The notes under the pieces were generated by a model, which saw nothing but the letters and a program-made list of their open reading frames with translations, searched no databases and was not told the DNA's origin. Shown here in pieces: positions 12,490 to 24,631 of a stretch of 64,000 nucleotides of DNA (position 1 is the stretch's first letter; each line of letters opens with the position of its first letter). Made by a program: the position numbers and the translations under genes. The DNA is from Dreissena polymorpha (taxonomy: Eukaryota; Mollusca; Bivalvia; Myida; Dreissenidae): NCBI RefSeq assembly GCF_020536995.1, contig NC_068369.1, forward strand, positions 25,077,040 to 25,141,039. Direction: 5' to 3'.

Positions 12490-13745
12490 TCGTTTTGTAT
12501 ATAGATCTCCTTGCTGTCGATCTCGTCATCTTCGTTATCTCTCTGCTACCGATCACTTTATCTTTTTAGATCTCTGTGCTGTCGATATCGTCATATTCGC
12601 AGATCTTTCTGTTGTCAATCTCGTGATCTTTCTGCTGTCGATCTCGCCATCTTCGCAGACCTCCCCGTTTGTTAACCTCTTTATCTTCGTAGATCTCTCT
12701 GCTGTCGATCTCGTTAACTTCGTGTATCTCTCTGCTGTCGATCACGTCATCTTCGAAGATCTCTCTGTTGCTGATCTCGTCATATTCGCAGAAATTTCTG
12801 TTGTCAATCTCGTCATCTTCGTAGATCTTTATGCTGTCGATCTCGTCATCTTCGTAGATCTCTCTGCTGTCGATCTCGTTATCTTCGTAGATCTCTGTTC
12901 TGTCGCTCTCATCTTCGTAGATCTCTCTGTTGTCAATGTCGTGATCATCGGCGATCTTTCTGCTGTCGATCTCATCATCTTCGTTGATCTCTCTGCTGTC
13001 GATCTCATTAATTTCGTAGATCACTCTGCTGTCGATCTCGTTATCTGCGTAGATCACTCTGCTGTCGATCTCATTATCTTCGTAGATCTTTCAGCTGTCG
13101 ATCTCGTCATCTTTATAGATCTCTCTGCTGTCGATCTCGTTATCTTCGTAGATCTCTGTTCTGTCGCTCTCATCTTCGTAGATCTTTCTGTTGTCAATGT
13201 CGTGATCATCGATGATCTTTCTGCTGTCGATCTCGTCATATTCGTTGATCTCTCTGCTGTCGATCTCATTAATTTCGTAGATCTTTCTGTCTCGATCTCG
13301 TTATCTGCGTAGATCTCTATGCTGTTGATCGCATTATCTTCGTAAATCTCTTTGCTGTCGATCTCGTCATCTTTGTAGATCTCTCTGCTTTCGATGTTAT
13401 CATCTTCGTAGATCTCTCTGCTGTCGATCTGTCTTCCCGTCATCTTCGTAGATCTCTCTGCTGTCGATCACGTCATTTTCGTAAATCTTTCTGCTGTCGA
13501 CCCCGTTATCTTCGTTGATCTATATGTTTTCGATCCCGTTACATTCGTAGATCTCTCTGCTGTCGATCTTGTCATATTCGTGGACCTCTCTGTTGTAGAT
13601 GTTGTCATCTTCGTAGATCTCTCTCCTGTCGGTCCTGTTATCTTCGTTATCTTCGTAGATCGCTCTGCTGTCGATGTCGTCATATTCGTAGATCTCTCCG
13701 CTGGAGATCTCGTCATCTTCGTATATCTGTCTGTTGTCGGTCCAC
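12490..13745. repeat. 33-bp minisatellite, about 38 copies
   Basis: The unit is close to GATCTCTCTGCTGTCGATCT followed by CGTCATCTTCGTA, 33 bp in all. Because 33 is a multiple of three, long frames stay open on both strands. The plus strand (12362-13312, 316 codons) gives an 11-residue period DLSAVDLVIFV; the minus strand gives EIDSREIYEDD. No start context, splice site or known domain supports translation, and copies differ by indels that end each frame. I treat it as non-coding. Confidence 0.88.
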
Positions 13746-15903
13746 ACAATGCAGGATCTCCTCAGGACAAATTAAACATAAAGAAGCATTGCAGAATACT
13801 TTCTGAATATGCCTAGTCAACTTCGAAGTGCCCGAATGATTGCCGAACATTCCAAACCAAACATATGCACTCCATGTATTAATTAAAGCTTGGATCAGCC
13901 ACTTGTTTCGCTCGCGATTAATGTGCTTAATCGATATATTATCTGTTAATATGTCGCATATTGACTTGTTTCATATCTGATGTTCACTATCTTGTTTATG
14001 TAGTTTTACATTTAATACGTTTCTTAGAAGATCCCGCCATTACACACCACGTAATGATGGTCAATTAAAGTATTATTCTTATAATACATAAATGGTAACT
14101 TCATTTTCTTAAACATTTTGTGACCTCAAACAATGTATAAAATGACTTCTGTGTGAACAATTTCACTAATTTTCAGAGTGAACTAGTCTTAGTATACTAA
14201 AAAAGTTACGAACCGATAAATTCAAACAGAATAATGGGGATTTCCAAACCGTGCACATTCATTGCGTTAAAAACTTAAAATACACAAAATAGTTTCTTTT
14301 CACTTCTTCTGTTGACACTTGCTGAATACAAGGCGAACAATTTTTTGCTATGCTCAGTTAAGGAAATTTAACATATTCGAAAATTATATTTATTCTTTTG
14401 GGCCTTTGTGTGGGAGTTTCTATCGACATTTTACTGGATATTCGCGAATATGAAAAATTTGGCTTCACTGCTATATCGAAAAAAGCCTCAATCATACGCC
14501 TTCACACTAGAATTTCGGAAAATTACGCATAACTAATAATTATATAATAATCTTATAGTGCTACTAAAGAATCATGTGCATTGTTCGCCATCGCTTTCAG
14601 TCAGTTACTAAAGATAATTAGACATGGCATCTAGCAAGCGACGCAAACAATGAGACCATGGACATCTGTATGTGCGCAGACCGCTATATAACGAACGCAT
14701 ACCTCTTACTTAAATTTCATTTGAAGCATCGTAGAGTTATTACAACAATGTTTATTATTATTATTATTGTTTGTTTGTTTAGCGTCTAACCATGTGGGTA
14801 TGAATTCGTAGATCAAGCACCAATGCACACACCTGTATGATGTTTGGCTACTTTCTGTTGTTGTTGTTGTTTTTTTCATCTGCATTTTGCTGTCTGCTTA
14901 CTCAAATTAGTTCAGGTTTCTGTTCATGATTTGAATGTCGGTTATCGTGTGTTGTTGTGTATTTAAAAACATATCAATGCAAAAGCACCTTTATAATACC
15001 GAAGCTATAAATTGCGACCCTGTAAATCATTGGTTATCTAGCAGTACTTTCAAGCACAGACAAGCAGCACATTGAACTTAAATTTTGTTTGATAATGTTA
15101 ACAATTTGTTGCAGTGTACATGGTTATGTTCGCTTATTTCATCCCTATGTTAGAATCTGCACTTAATCATTCAAAAAAAGAACTCATACGAGTTGCTCAC
15201 TCACTTAAACACGTTTCAAATATTTTTGACCACATACTATATATGCGCTAGACAATAGATTAAAATGCACCACTGACTGAAGTGCGTTTAAAACTGTTCA
15301 CTTATGTAAACAGTCGTGTTTGGACTGCAATCGTGCACTTCTTTTGAAATTTTCCAATATTTGGGATTAACATGTAAAACTACATTAGCTGGCATTACAC
15401 GTTATATATTTATCAAACAAACAATACCGTAGTTTTGAAATGTTGCGTTATAAAATAGGAAAATATGCAAAATTTCTTTTGAACGAGTTATATCGTCAGT
15501 GTAGATTATAAGTTACACAAAATACTATCTTACGACCACGAATTTTCCCATTTTAGTTATCCAATACTCAAGATTTTCGCCACGGAAACATTTGCATTCC
15601 ACGTAACAACGCAATAATAACACATACTTTATAATGGAAACATAATACATGTAATATAATTATCTGCGTGACAGGTTCAATCTTCGCGTATAAAAGGAGT
15701 CCGCATGAAGCAAATGTCTATTACTTTCGTGATCCCGCATTCAAATAAGCTAACATAAAACAGACAGATAATTTTAGAATGAATATTAGTAATGTAGTCC
15801 AGACAGAATGAGACGAATACTAGATAGATACCAATAGAATAGTCTATACTTTAGACGACTAAAGTAGTTCTTTAAACGTACGTTTAATTTTCTGAAGAGT
15901 TCA
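13746..15903. other. Intergenic DNA and 3' flank of the FReD gene
   Basis: AT-rich sequence with short microsatellites (ATT repeats at about 14754-14768, GTT repeats at about 14858-14870) and no exon. An ATTAAA on the minus strand (15883-15888) lies only about 16 bp past the FReD stop codon and may be too close to serve as the poly(A) signal. Confidence 0.5.
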
Positions 15904-16428
15904 TCATTTTATTTTCATTTCCGTTTTCACCATGGATACGTAATAGCCCTTCCATGAGAACCAGTTCAGCCCCATGCCGTAAGTGGTGTTATTGTAGACG
16001 CCGTTGAGATTGGACGAATGGCAGGTGTCGTACCACCAACCTCCGCGGTACAGGGCCGGACATCCGGCCGTGGAATCCACGTCCTTTGTGGAGAAAACGT
16101 GACCGTCGTGACGACTGCCCCCTAAACTATCTCCGGCCGTGCCGCTGTAACCGGAAATGTGAAGTCGATATCTAGACTGGGAGTTTTCGATTTTAAACGA
16201 GCTGTATTGAGCGAAAGCCGTCTGTCCGTCAGGCGCCGTAAGATCTATTCTAAGTGCGTAGTTTCTGGTACTTGTCAGCGCCCAGATGTTCTCATTTCCG
16301 AGCCAGAAGTTTTGCGGATCTCCAAAGCCGCTCTGGTACTCTGACCATGTCTTGTAGAAGTCTGTGTCTGACACTCGCCTCTGTAGGACCGTCCAGCCCC
16401 CGCCGTCCGTGGCCATGTCGCACACAAC
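15904..16428 (-). CDS. Fibrinogen-related protein, exon 2 (FReD domain)
   Basis: Second and last exon of a secreted fibrinogen-related (FREP/ficolin-like) lectin. It encodes 174 residues from the acceptor TTCGCCAG|GTT to the stop codon at 15904. FReD hallmarks are visible: [16 protein letters not shown] at the start, the DGHVFSTKD segment with acidic residues typical of the calcium site, the paired cysteines in CPALYRGGWWYDTCH, and the standard end GMGLNWFSWKGYYVSMVKTE. Joined in phase 0 to exon 1 it gives a 289-residue protein, a normal size for a short molluscan FReD protein with no Ig domain or coiled coil. Such proteins usually bind glycans or acetylated groups outside the cell in immunity; that role is inferred from the family. 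Broken copies follow at 17.8-18.7 kb. Confidence 0.92.
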   Translation of the reverse strand, partial: VVCDMATDGGGWTVLQRRVSDTDFYKTWSEYQSGFGDPQNFWLGNENIWALTSTRNYALRIDLTAPDGQTAFAQYSSFKIENSQSRYRLHISGYSGTAGDSLGGSRHDGHVFSTKDVDSTAGCPALYRGGWWYDTCHSSNLNGVYNNTTYGMGLNWFSWKGYYVSMVKTEMKIK

Positions 16429-16649
16429 CTGGCGAACAGATTTTGTTTTAATAAGACAATAAGAATCATTAAAAACTAACTAATAACATATGCAAATTGT
16501 TATGCCGATAAACTTGAATTTTGCGTTTAATAATTTGTATATGTTATTATATACAAATTATAGCAAATCTACATTTATTTTAACAATTTCACAAGAAATT
16601 TAAAGACTGTTTCTCTAACAATTAAAGTGTACAACAACCTGTTACTCAC

Positions 16650-16994
16650 CTGTAAAGCCTTAATTGCCATAGGATAGATTGTGTAGACCCCAGTCGTCCG
16701 ATCACCGTTGTGGTACACTTCCCTGCAGTCTCTTGGCGTGGCACTCAAGTTCCGTTGCTCTGCGCATGCGTTACACCTGCGATTGTACTCTTCCGAGAGA
16801 AACGGACTGACACCTGCAAGCGTCTGTGCCAGCTGATCCGAGCGGAGAAGATGCTTCCAACCGGTAGTGCAATTTCTACTTCCGTTACATCCTTTCACTA
16901 CGGATAAAGACCTGTGACATTGTTCTGCGTGAACAATAACAACCAAGAACAAAGCAACATATCGAAATATGTCTACATTTTTAGCCGTATACAT
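16650..16994 (-). CDS. Fibrinogen-related protein, exon 1 (signal peptide and N-terminus)
   Basis: First coding exon of the FReD gene: 115 codons from ATG at 16994 to the donor CAG|GTGAGT (phase 0). Residues 1-23 form a signal peptide with hydrophobic core YVALFLVVIVHA, probably cut before EQC. Then follow a Cys-containing spacer (CNGSRNC, CNACAEQ) and the start of the fibrinogen fold, RDCREVYHNGDRTTGVYTI, which continues in exon 2. The intron is 221 bp. ATG at 16994 is chosen because the signal peptide follows it directly. Confidence 0.9.
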
Positions 16995-17829
16995 TATTAA
17001 CTAATGTGTCTGTGAGCTGATTTCCCAATAAGATTTAATAAATTTGACCAGATATCGGAAATAACGTGAGCACTTGTTGTCGCTGCATACTTCGCTTACT
17101 CGCGATGCTGCAATAAATCTAAGTAAAGCCGGAAGAGCATGTAAGCACAGACATGCTGATAAAGATGCCATTCATAATTTATGCCTTTGCCGTCTTTGGT
17201 GTATTAGATTTATTAAACAGCTAGTCGGTTGTATATACTCTATCATAAAGCATAGGTGACAACAGGATTTCGGCTTGCATGCGTCGATTTTTTTGTAGAA
17301 ATGTGTGTCGATCTTCAGGTGCTTTCGATTGCAAGGTTACCGCAACAAACTGAGACATACGCGAATGTATAAAAAGCAATCTTGGGGGGTAACGTGCGAT
17401 GAACCTACGGCCATTCATCGTTTCTTTCTTGGAACATCGCATGCAATAAGCATTTACGGCCTTACCGCTTCTTTTCAATGTACGCAAATGAACGCAACGG
17501 CACATCAATAAAAAGTATAATATCTCACATTTACTGCAAGGCGCAATGTAATTGATATACTAGTAAATAACCATTATTGGTCACAAAACACTAAGAGCTG
17601 ATTTCAAAATATTTTATATCCTCTCTAGTTAAACTTATTGATCATTTTTAATTATGTTGCGTTGCTACGCCAGAGGCCCTTGAACGCTATCTTGCAGCTT
17701 CTTTGAGGTGTTCAGCGTTTGATCTTTATTTTCGTTCTTGTCATAGATACATTTAAATCATGTTGACCAGATCATTCTTGTGTTCGTTTTGCTACTTTAG
17801 AGACCGTTAAGATTCGAGTCATGCCAGCT
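16995..17829. other. 5' flank of the FReD gene
   Basis: Upstream of the FReD start on the minus strand. An A/T-rich stretch (TTTATTAAATC, about 17030-17040) could be part of a core promoter, but I cannot assign elements with confidence. Frames such as 17221-17508 show no domain. Confidence 0.4.
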
Positions 17830-18205
17830 AATGCACCACAATGCTCCGAGATATAGGCGTGGACATCCGGCGCTAGAAGCATCCAAATCCTTTTTTGAGA
17901 ATACATGACCGGCACCCCCTAAACATGCCGCTCATACCCGGATAAAGGCGAAACTGCGAGTTTTCGATTCGAAGTAGCGATATTTAGAGCAAGCCTTTTG
18001 TCCATCAGGCGCCGTAAGATCTTTTATAAGTGCGAAGTTTCCTGTACTTGTCAGCACCCAGATGTTCTCATTTCCGAGCCAGAAGTTCTGCGGATCTCCA
18101 AAGCCGCTCTAATACTCTGACCAGGTCTTGAAGAAGTCCGTGTCGGACACTCGCCTCTGATGGACCGCCCAGCCCCCGCCGTCCGTGGCCATGTCGCCCA
18201 GTACA
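17830..18205 (-). pseudogene. Degraded copy of the FReD exon 2
   Basis: Fragments match the intact exon 2 (15904-16428) in the same order and strand. Examples are the stretch AGATGTTCTCATTTCCGAGC and the segment encoding TDGGGW (about 18175-18195). The copy is interrupted by deletions and frame changes: the region corresponding to the middle of the domain is shortened near 17900-17960 and no frame spans it. It looks like a decayed tandem duplicate of the neighbouring host gene. Confidence 0.8.
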
Positions 18206-18404
18206 TAGTGCGCACGATGTTTTTATAGAAGAAACCGATGAAACGATACAGCACATGCAACCAGTCTTGTAATGACATGTATTTTAAATTGATTTTCATT
18301 GAATCAATTCATCACTTCTTGAACTATTTTGTAAGAGGTTTTAGTGCTTTAATCGATATCATAATTGATTTAAAATCAAAGTATAAAATAATGATTTAAC
18401 ATTA

Positions 18405-18665
18405 ACAGAGATGTTCGCCAATGGATGAATTATGTTAACCCCAGATTTTCGATCCCCGTTTTCGAATACTAACTTGCAGTTTGTGGCGTCTCTCTTAACT
18501 TACGATGTTTTAAACATGAACAGAGATGTTCGCCAATGGATGGATGGTGTAAACCCCAGTTTTCGACCCCTCGTTTTCGAAAACTGACTTGCAGTTTGTG
18601 GCGTCTCTCATTAGTTCCGATGTTCTGCGCAGGCGACACAACTACGACTGTACTGTGCTATTAAG
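18405..18665 (-). pseudogene. Two tandem degraded copies of the FReD exon 1 3' end
   Basis: Two direct copies with a period of about 112 bp share AGAGATGTTCGCCAATGGAT and GACTTGCAGTTTGTGGCGTC or close forms. They resemble the 3' part of FReD exon 1 (about 16660-16800): ACCCCAG, then CTGCAGT, TGGCGT and the CTGCGCA-GCG stretch. No frame spans them. With 17830-18205 they keep the exon order of the intact gene. Confidence 0.65.
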
Positions 18666-19655
18666 AGTTCGGATTTGTGATAAAAATACAAGTGTCCGAA
18701 AATAAGTTATAAATAAATAAAGAAAACCTGTGTCCAAAAAACTGGAGTCTCAAAAAACGCAGACTGCAGAGGTTAGTTTCGTGAATCTTTTTATTGGTAA
18801 TAAACATACTATCTTACATTTTAAAGTTAAACGGGCACTGTATTTTACAGATAAATGATTGGATGATTGTTAATATGAACACAGCAAATTCGTTGAATTA
18901 AGTACGCTGTCTTAAGAATCTGACTAACTTCATAAAACTCAGTGGCCAGGATGGAAATGGAGAAATAAAGAGGATTTGTCTAATTTAACAGTGTCTGCCC
19001 ATCTGCATATGGTGTTCATTTGATTAATGATAACCATTAATACTTTTCAAACGCACATAGATGAGATAATCCTGGGTACGATTCCTTGGAGACATTTGTC
19101 CCCGAACTTCAACCATGGTTGATTTAACTATGGGTTCACATTTTAAACAACTGGATTTCGTCGTTGAATTGATTATTGCTGCCTTATTATACTTGAATTC
19201 ATTATTGACAATCAAGGCATCCACTGTATACTGAATCATATTATGCATAGTTAACATTCTAGGAATTGACAAACAAAAATTGTGTAAATATTTTGTTTTT
19301 TATTCAATAAACCACATACATAAATAACAAGGCTTTGACAGTATCGCATGCAATACAGGAGTCCCCTATTGTCGGGCGAAAATATATATTACACATGTAT
19401 GGTACCTTCACATTGCACTTTTTCTGCACATTTTATCGTTTTGTAAGGAAATCCAAATTCCATTCAGCACAGCAATATCAGGATTAGTTTTCAACATTCA
19501 CCACACTTTAGAAAAAAGGCAGTGCATATTACCATCACATTATTGTTAATGTGTATACCCAGTTTCATGATTATATCTTATGTATGTACATTTTTGAGTT
19601 TTTACAATTGATAGTCTTGTTATATTTTTAGAAACAGCAAACTGACCTTTAACCT
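18666..19655. other. Intergenic, little recognised
   Basis: Near 18685-18740 lie short TGTCCGAAAA / TGTCCAAAAA motifs like those in the element at 42286-43188. An 82-codon frame at 19024-19272 (minus) has no recognised domain and no clear splice partners. The rest is AT-rich. Confidence 0.4.
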
Positions 19656-20530
19656 TGTTGAAAAGGGAGGGCCATGGGTCATATGGCGCTCACCTGAGAC
19701 CAAAAGAAACTAAACTATTCTGAAAAGGTGGAGCTAAGAATAATAAGAGTACTTTACGAAACTTAAAAAATAAATTTCTAGGCACATTGTCATTTTCAAA
19801 CTCTGCTGAGATTTCATTTGAAGAAATGTTTTGACCAATTTTCAAGAAGAATTGACTTCTAAAATGTTACCACGCTTTTTAAATATTTGACCTAGTTTTT
19901 GGCCTAATATGACCAAATTTCAAAAACAGCTGATTTTGTATTGAAAGAAATGGTCTGACAAAGTTTTATGAAGATTGGACAATAAATGTGACCAATAGAG
20001 CGTTAACAAGGTTTCACAATAGCCATATTAGAAAAAATCCCCCCCCGCGACTGTTTTTGGACGAACAACAACCGTTTGCGAACTCCATCTGGCTATAATT
20101 AGAACGAATGTTCTGACCACGTTTCATGAAGATTTGCCAAAAAATGTGACTTAAAGACTGTTTTAAAACAAGGTTTCACTAGAGTCAAAGAAGCAAAACT
20201 GCCATTGAACAGGAAACATGTTCGAACTCAACTGAAACACCATAAGAACAAATGTTCTGACCAAGTTTTGTGAAGATTTGACAATAAATGAGTCTTCTAG
20301 AGTGTAAAGAAGCTTTTTCTTTAATTTGACCTTATGATTAAGTTTTTGACCTCAGTTTCAGACTCTTCCAAGATATCATTGGGACAAATGTTCTGACCAA
20401 GTTTCATTAAGTTTTGACAACAAATGTGGTCTCTAGAGTGTTCAATAGGTAAATGTTGACAACGCAAATGTATAAAAGGCAAACACAAAAGCTAACCATG
20501 AGCACATTGCGTTCAGTTGAGCTAAAAAGG
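19656..20530. repeat. Dispersed repeat with internal units
   Basis: Begins GGGAGGGCCATGGGTCATAT with CGCTCACCTGAG and ends GAGCTAAAAAGG. Inside, segments of the type TTCTGACCAAGTTTCATGAAG with nearby GACCT text recur at about 19850, 19960, 20110, 20250 and 20390. Non-coding; a bivalve-type dispersed repeat related in style to 22555-23245. Confidence 0.65.
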
Positions 20531-21438
20531 TGCGTGCATAAGTTTGACATTGCCCTTTATAAGGATGAATTTATCAAAGAATATTAATTATTTTTCAAAA
20601 AAATGCATGAACAATTTTGCCGCAGGATGGACCCTTTAATTTAATATAGTTTAAAGTCTTGTTCTATTTTTAGTAACTGGAACATTACCTTTTACCTGTA
20701 GGGAAAAAGGGAATTTTTTCTACAGACGGACCAACTGACAGACAGACATGTAAAACCGACAAACAAGAAGAATCAGTGGTTAACCTGAAGTCCCCTGTGG
20801 TGAAACTTTTAGTTGACTCATAACAAGCACACATATATATTATGTGAACAAAAACAATACATGCAAACTTTCCAACCTCTGCCAGTTGAGTATGGTAATG
20901 TCTGTGTAATGTCTGTGAAATATATTTATTTCATAGTTGTAGTATTGCACTGTCTATCATTGTTTTTTTTTTGGGTAATTCACACATCAAAAATAACAGA
21001 TCAAATGACAATTAACAAATACAGAATAATTTTGTCCAGCAGTACTTATTGTTTTAAGAGTCGCATTCTGGCAAAAATAGTCTTAATGCGAAACAAATGT
21101 GCCCCAGTTTACCCTTTGCAGTTGCCACAGGCTCACTAAAAACTAATTTTCAACCCTGTTAAGTCTGCAAGGACTGCACATGCCAATCTGGGAGGACACT
21201 CAATGCATATGCCTTAAGCTAAGTTTTTCCAGAATGCTGCTAAACTGACTACACAATATTTCATCAGACTGGACATTTATGAAGGAGCCAGTCCCAGAGC
21301 ACTTTCACATTTCTTCAGCTTTTCCGTCACTACCCAAATAAGCAATCTGCAACAATAAACATAAATGTGGCATAAAATGTTGTTCTGTTTTAAGAAGCTT
21401 AGACATGGTAAAAAATGTCCTTAATCATAAGTGATAAA

Positions 21439-21775
21439 ACTAGAGCTTTGTCACAAACATGATGTATACACCCTCATGCTGCATTGACACAGAATATTTT
21501 GCATGCTGTCTTCACAAAACAAGAGAAGCTAATTTATGGCGATTTTTTAAGAATCTAAAGATAAATGACATAGTTATGGTCCGGACAAACTTTCGGTTTA
21601 AAACGCACTAAGTGACCCCGTGACCCAGCATGACCCATATTCAAACTTAACCTAGATATCATCTAGATACAACTGCTGACCAAGTTTGGTGAAGATCGGA
21701 TGAAAATTTTGGGACAGACCGACAGACAAAGTGACTCCTATATAGCCCCCATTATATTTGGGTTAATTGTGTCAC
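21439..21775. repeat. Dispersed repeat, short copy (family of 25111-26035)
   Basis: Shares ACTAGAG at the start, TGCTGCATTGACACAGA, TTTTGCATGCTGTCTTCACA and the end GTGACTCCTATATAGCCCCC with the longer copy at 25111-26035. It has fewer internal units. Non-coding. Confidence 0.8.
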
Positions 21776-21802
21776 AAAATTACATCACCAGGTCAAATCT
21801 TA

Positions 21803-22072
21803 TGCACAACAAGAGCTGTGTTTTTGAAACACAATGACCCCTACTGCGCCGCTTTGAAGCCATATATTTGATCTTGAAGGAAGGACCTTTCACCACTCAA
21901 AATGTGCAGCTCCATGAGATACACATGCATGCCAAATATCAAGTTGCTATCTTCAATATTGCAAAAGTTATGTCCAAGATTAAAGTTTGTGACACATGCA
22001 ATGACAGACAGACAATGACAGACAGACAGGCCAAAAACAATATGCCCCCGATCATTCGATCCGGTGCATAAA
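21803..22072. repeat. Dispersed repeat, ACAAGAGCTGTG family
   Basis: Starts AACAAGAGCTGTGTTTTTGA and ends after GACAGACAGACAG, CCCCCGATC and GTGCATAA. Partial copies of the same family lie inverted at 53621-53862 and 59163-59272 (shared CAAATATATGG, AAGGTCAAGGTCATCCTTCA). The short frame 21868-22071 is a by-product. Confidence 0.8.
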
Positions 22073-22554
22073 AAACAAATTATAACTCTAGAGGCAACAG
22101 TTTTGCCGCAATCTTAATCAAACATGGTATGAATGTTTAACTTGACAAAAAATCAAGGCCTAGTTTGAACCTGGGTCAAGTGCGGTAGAAAAAACTATGT
22201 CACTAGGTAATTTTTGTGCAATTGTACCTTGAACTCAAATGAGAACTTAAGCTCTTTAGTTTGATCAATTTGACTGCCAGAAAATTAAGTCGATCCAAAA
22301 ACAGAAGAGAAAGATAATTTAGATTTCATTATAAAAACAGTTTTACTGTTCAGAAGGAAATGCACAAGCAAATCTAAGTTTAAAATAGGTATGGGAACAC
22401 ATGAGTGTTCACAAGTGTAAGGCTTAAATGTCCTACATATTCCAGTTCTCCAGCTTGTTAATCAATCAACATTGGTAAACAAAAGAGAGATCTAACTAAG
22501 ATTTTAAAACATTCAAAAATTGATACTTTTGCAAAACAATAGTTATAATAATGA

Positions 22555-23245
22555 AACAAGAGGGCCATGATGGCCCTGAATCGCTCACCTAACTAACCTT
22601 GCTACATCAACTTAAATTCTATCAGACCCATATACAATCCCAAGCCAGATTTCATTAATCAATACATTCTGACAAAATTTTATTAAGACATGATGAAAAC
22701 TGTGACCTCTTTCATCTACACAAGGTTTTACTAGAATTAGCCCGGTGACCTAATTTTTGACCCCAGATGACCCATATACGATCCAAAATCAGATATTATT
22801 AAGATAAACATTCACACCAAATTTCATAAACATCTGATGAAATCTGTGACCTCTATTGTCTACACAAGGTTTTTCTATTATTTGACCTAGTGACCTAGAC
22901 TTTGACCCCAGATGACCTACATACAACCCAACCCAGATTTCATCAAGATATACATTCTGACCAAATTTCATAAAGATTGGATGAAAACTGTGACCTCTAT
23001 TGTCTACACAAGGTTTTTCTATTATTTGACCTAGTGATCTAGATTTTGACCCCAGATGACCCAAATACAATTCCAACCCAGATTTCATCAAGATAAACAT
23101 TTTGACCAAATTTCATAAAGATTGGATGAAAACTGTGACCTCTACTGTCTACACAAACAAATTGTTGACGGACACACGCACACACAACGGACATCACACG
23201 GTCACATAAGCTCAACATGTCACTTCGTGACAGGTGAGCTAAAAA
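22555..23245. repeat. Dispersed repeat with internal about 120-bp units
   Basis: Starts AACAAGAGGGCCATGATGGC and ends TGACAGGTGAGCTAAAAAT. Three or more internal units of about 120 bp contain TTTCATAAAGATTGGATGAA, TCTACACAAGGTTTTTCTAT and TGACCCCAGATGACC. The 106-codon minus frame at 22789-23109 is the repeat read through. Confidence 0.85.
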
Positions 23246-23341
23246 TAGCAGTGCTCTGCAAAAGTCAGGCTTAATGCATGTGCATAGAGTCTTAGAGTTT
23301 CCTCCAAGATAAGGGCTATATTTTCGTTTCTTACATAAACA

Positions 23342-23347
23342 TTTATT
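23342..23347 (-). promoter_or_regulatory. Candidate poly(A) signal of the 23.5-49.6 kb gene
   Basis: AATAAA on the minus strand, about 120 bp past the stop codon at 23469. It is the first canonical signal downstream. Confidence 0.45.
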
Positions 23348-23468
23348 TATAAAATAGGAAAAGTGTTGTCCCTGATAAGTCAGTGCGGACTGGTCGGATT
23401 ATCTGGGAGGACACTTTATTCACATGCATTAAGCATCGTTTTCCCAAAGCCTACTCAATTATTTCTAA

Positions 23469-23575
23469 TTACTTAATATCCTCCGTCTCTTCCTCCGACA
23501 TTTCAGCCAGCAGTCTGGGCATCTGCCTGTCTATATGATCTAAGATTCCCCTCAGGCCAGCTGAATCAATCTTTC
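23469..23575 (-). CDS. Unidentified helical protein, last exon
   Basis: Acceptor TAATTTTTCAG|GA, then 34 residues (KIDSAGLRGILDHIDRQ and an acidic tail EEETEDIK) and stop TAA at 23469-23471. The first two bases complete an Arg codon begun in exon 24450-24631. Confidence 0.82.
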
Positions 23576-23974
23576 CTGAAAAATTAGATGTCAGAGCATC
23601 ACTCTGAGAAAGCAACAAGCAAATTCGTTGAATTGATATCCCCCGCCAATATGCTTCTGGACACAAAAGTGTTATATTTGACACTCAAAAAAGCATTTTT
23701 TCAAGATACAAACGGCCATAACTCCGTTATTAACAGATGGTGTACAATGCCATTTGGCGTGCATCATTCTCTTTTCCATATATATACACATACCAATTTT
23801 CAATGAAATCCGCCAAAGCACTTCCAAGACATGGCTCTGGACAGACGGAAAGATGGACGGACAACGCCAAAACAAAATCTCTCCGCCCATGGCGGGGGAT
23901 AACAAGCTACCATGCATATCTTTATGCATCAGCTCTGAGAAATGTGACTTCTTTCATTACTGGAGCCTCAGCCT

Positions 23975-24200
23975 GGGAAAACTGGGCTTAATGCACGAGC
24001 GTAGTGTCAACCCAGGTTAGACTGTCCACACAAGCTTATCAGCGATGCCACTCTCTGCCTTGACTTGATATTTGTCTAACTGAGACTTTCATAAAATGAA
24101 AATTCCCTAAAAGGGCACGGCAGACACAGAGGCTAATCTGGGACAACATTTTACCCACATGCATTAAGGCCTGTTTTCCCTCGGCGAGGCTCACATAAAG
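23975..24200. mobile_element. Palindromic dispersed element, diverged copy
   Basis: Carries GGGAAAACTGGGCTTAATGC, an AGACTGTCCACACAAGCTTA variant, CGGCAGACACAGAGGCTAAT, and an end close to GCATTAAGGCCTGTTTTCCC. An isolated half-copy lies at 23355-23455 (CAGTGCGGACTGGTCGGATT, GCATTAAGCATCGTTTTCCC). Confidence 0.75.
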
Positions 24201-24449
24201 GTGTATTTTACTGGTAATGAAAGCTTCAACTTACATAGAATCCTGCTTTTTGATGCAAGCAAACGGCAAATAAAAATATTCAACATTTATGAACACAGTT
24301 CCTGTGACAACATTTGAACTGTTAATACAGGCTTTGTCAATTAACCCGCAGATGTTTATGCTGGCTATTTGATTCCTATTGTTCAAGATCTACTGAAAAC
24401 TATGATAATATATATCTTCATGAGCTTTTGTAATTTTTGTAGTACATAC

Positions 24450-24631
24450 TTTCATGCGCTACAGCCAAAACTAGATGAAGAATGGCATCAGTTTTGTACA
24501 TGTCTGTTACTATGCCCGTGTCACAAATTGCTTTCAACTCTTGTGTGAATTCCCTGAAAAATGTATCGGTATGTAAATATAGTTCAAAATTGTTGAATTT
24601 ATTGTACATACGTACAAACATATTCACAAAT
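24450..24631 (-). CDS. Unidentified helical protein, penultimate exon
   Basis: Strong acceptor TTTTTTTTTACAG|A and donor CATGAAA|GTATGT. It encodes 60 whole codons (FVNMFVRMYNKFNNF near the start, AICDTGIVTDMYKTDAILHL near the end) with one base at each side, fitting both neighbours in phase. A second acceptor-like TTTTTCAG lies inside, before GGAATTC. Confidence 0.82.

Noticed and set aside
19024-19272. 82-codon minus frame as an exon
   Set aside because: No convincing splice acceptor or known domain; cannot be linked to a neighbour gene.
22789-23109. 106-codon minus frame
   Set aside because: Made of two copies of an internal unit of a dispersed repeat.
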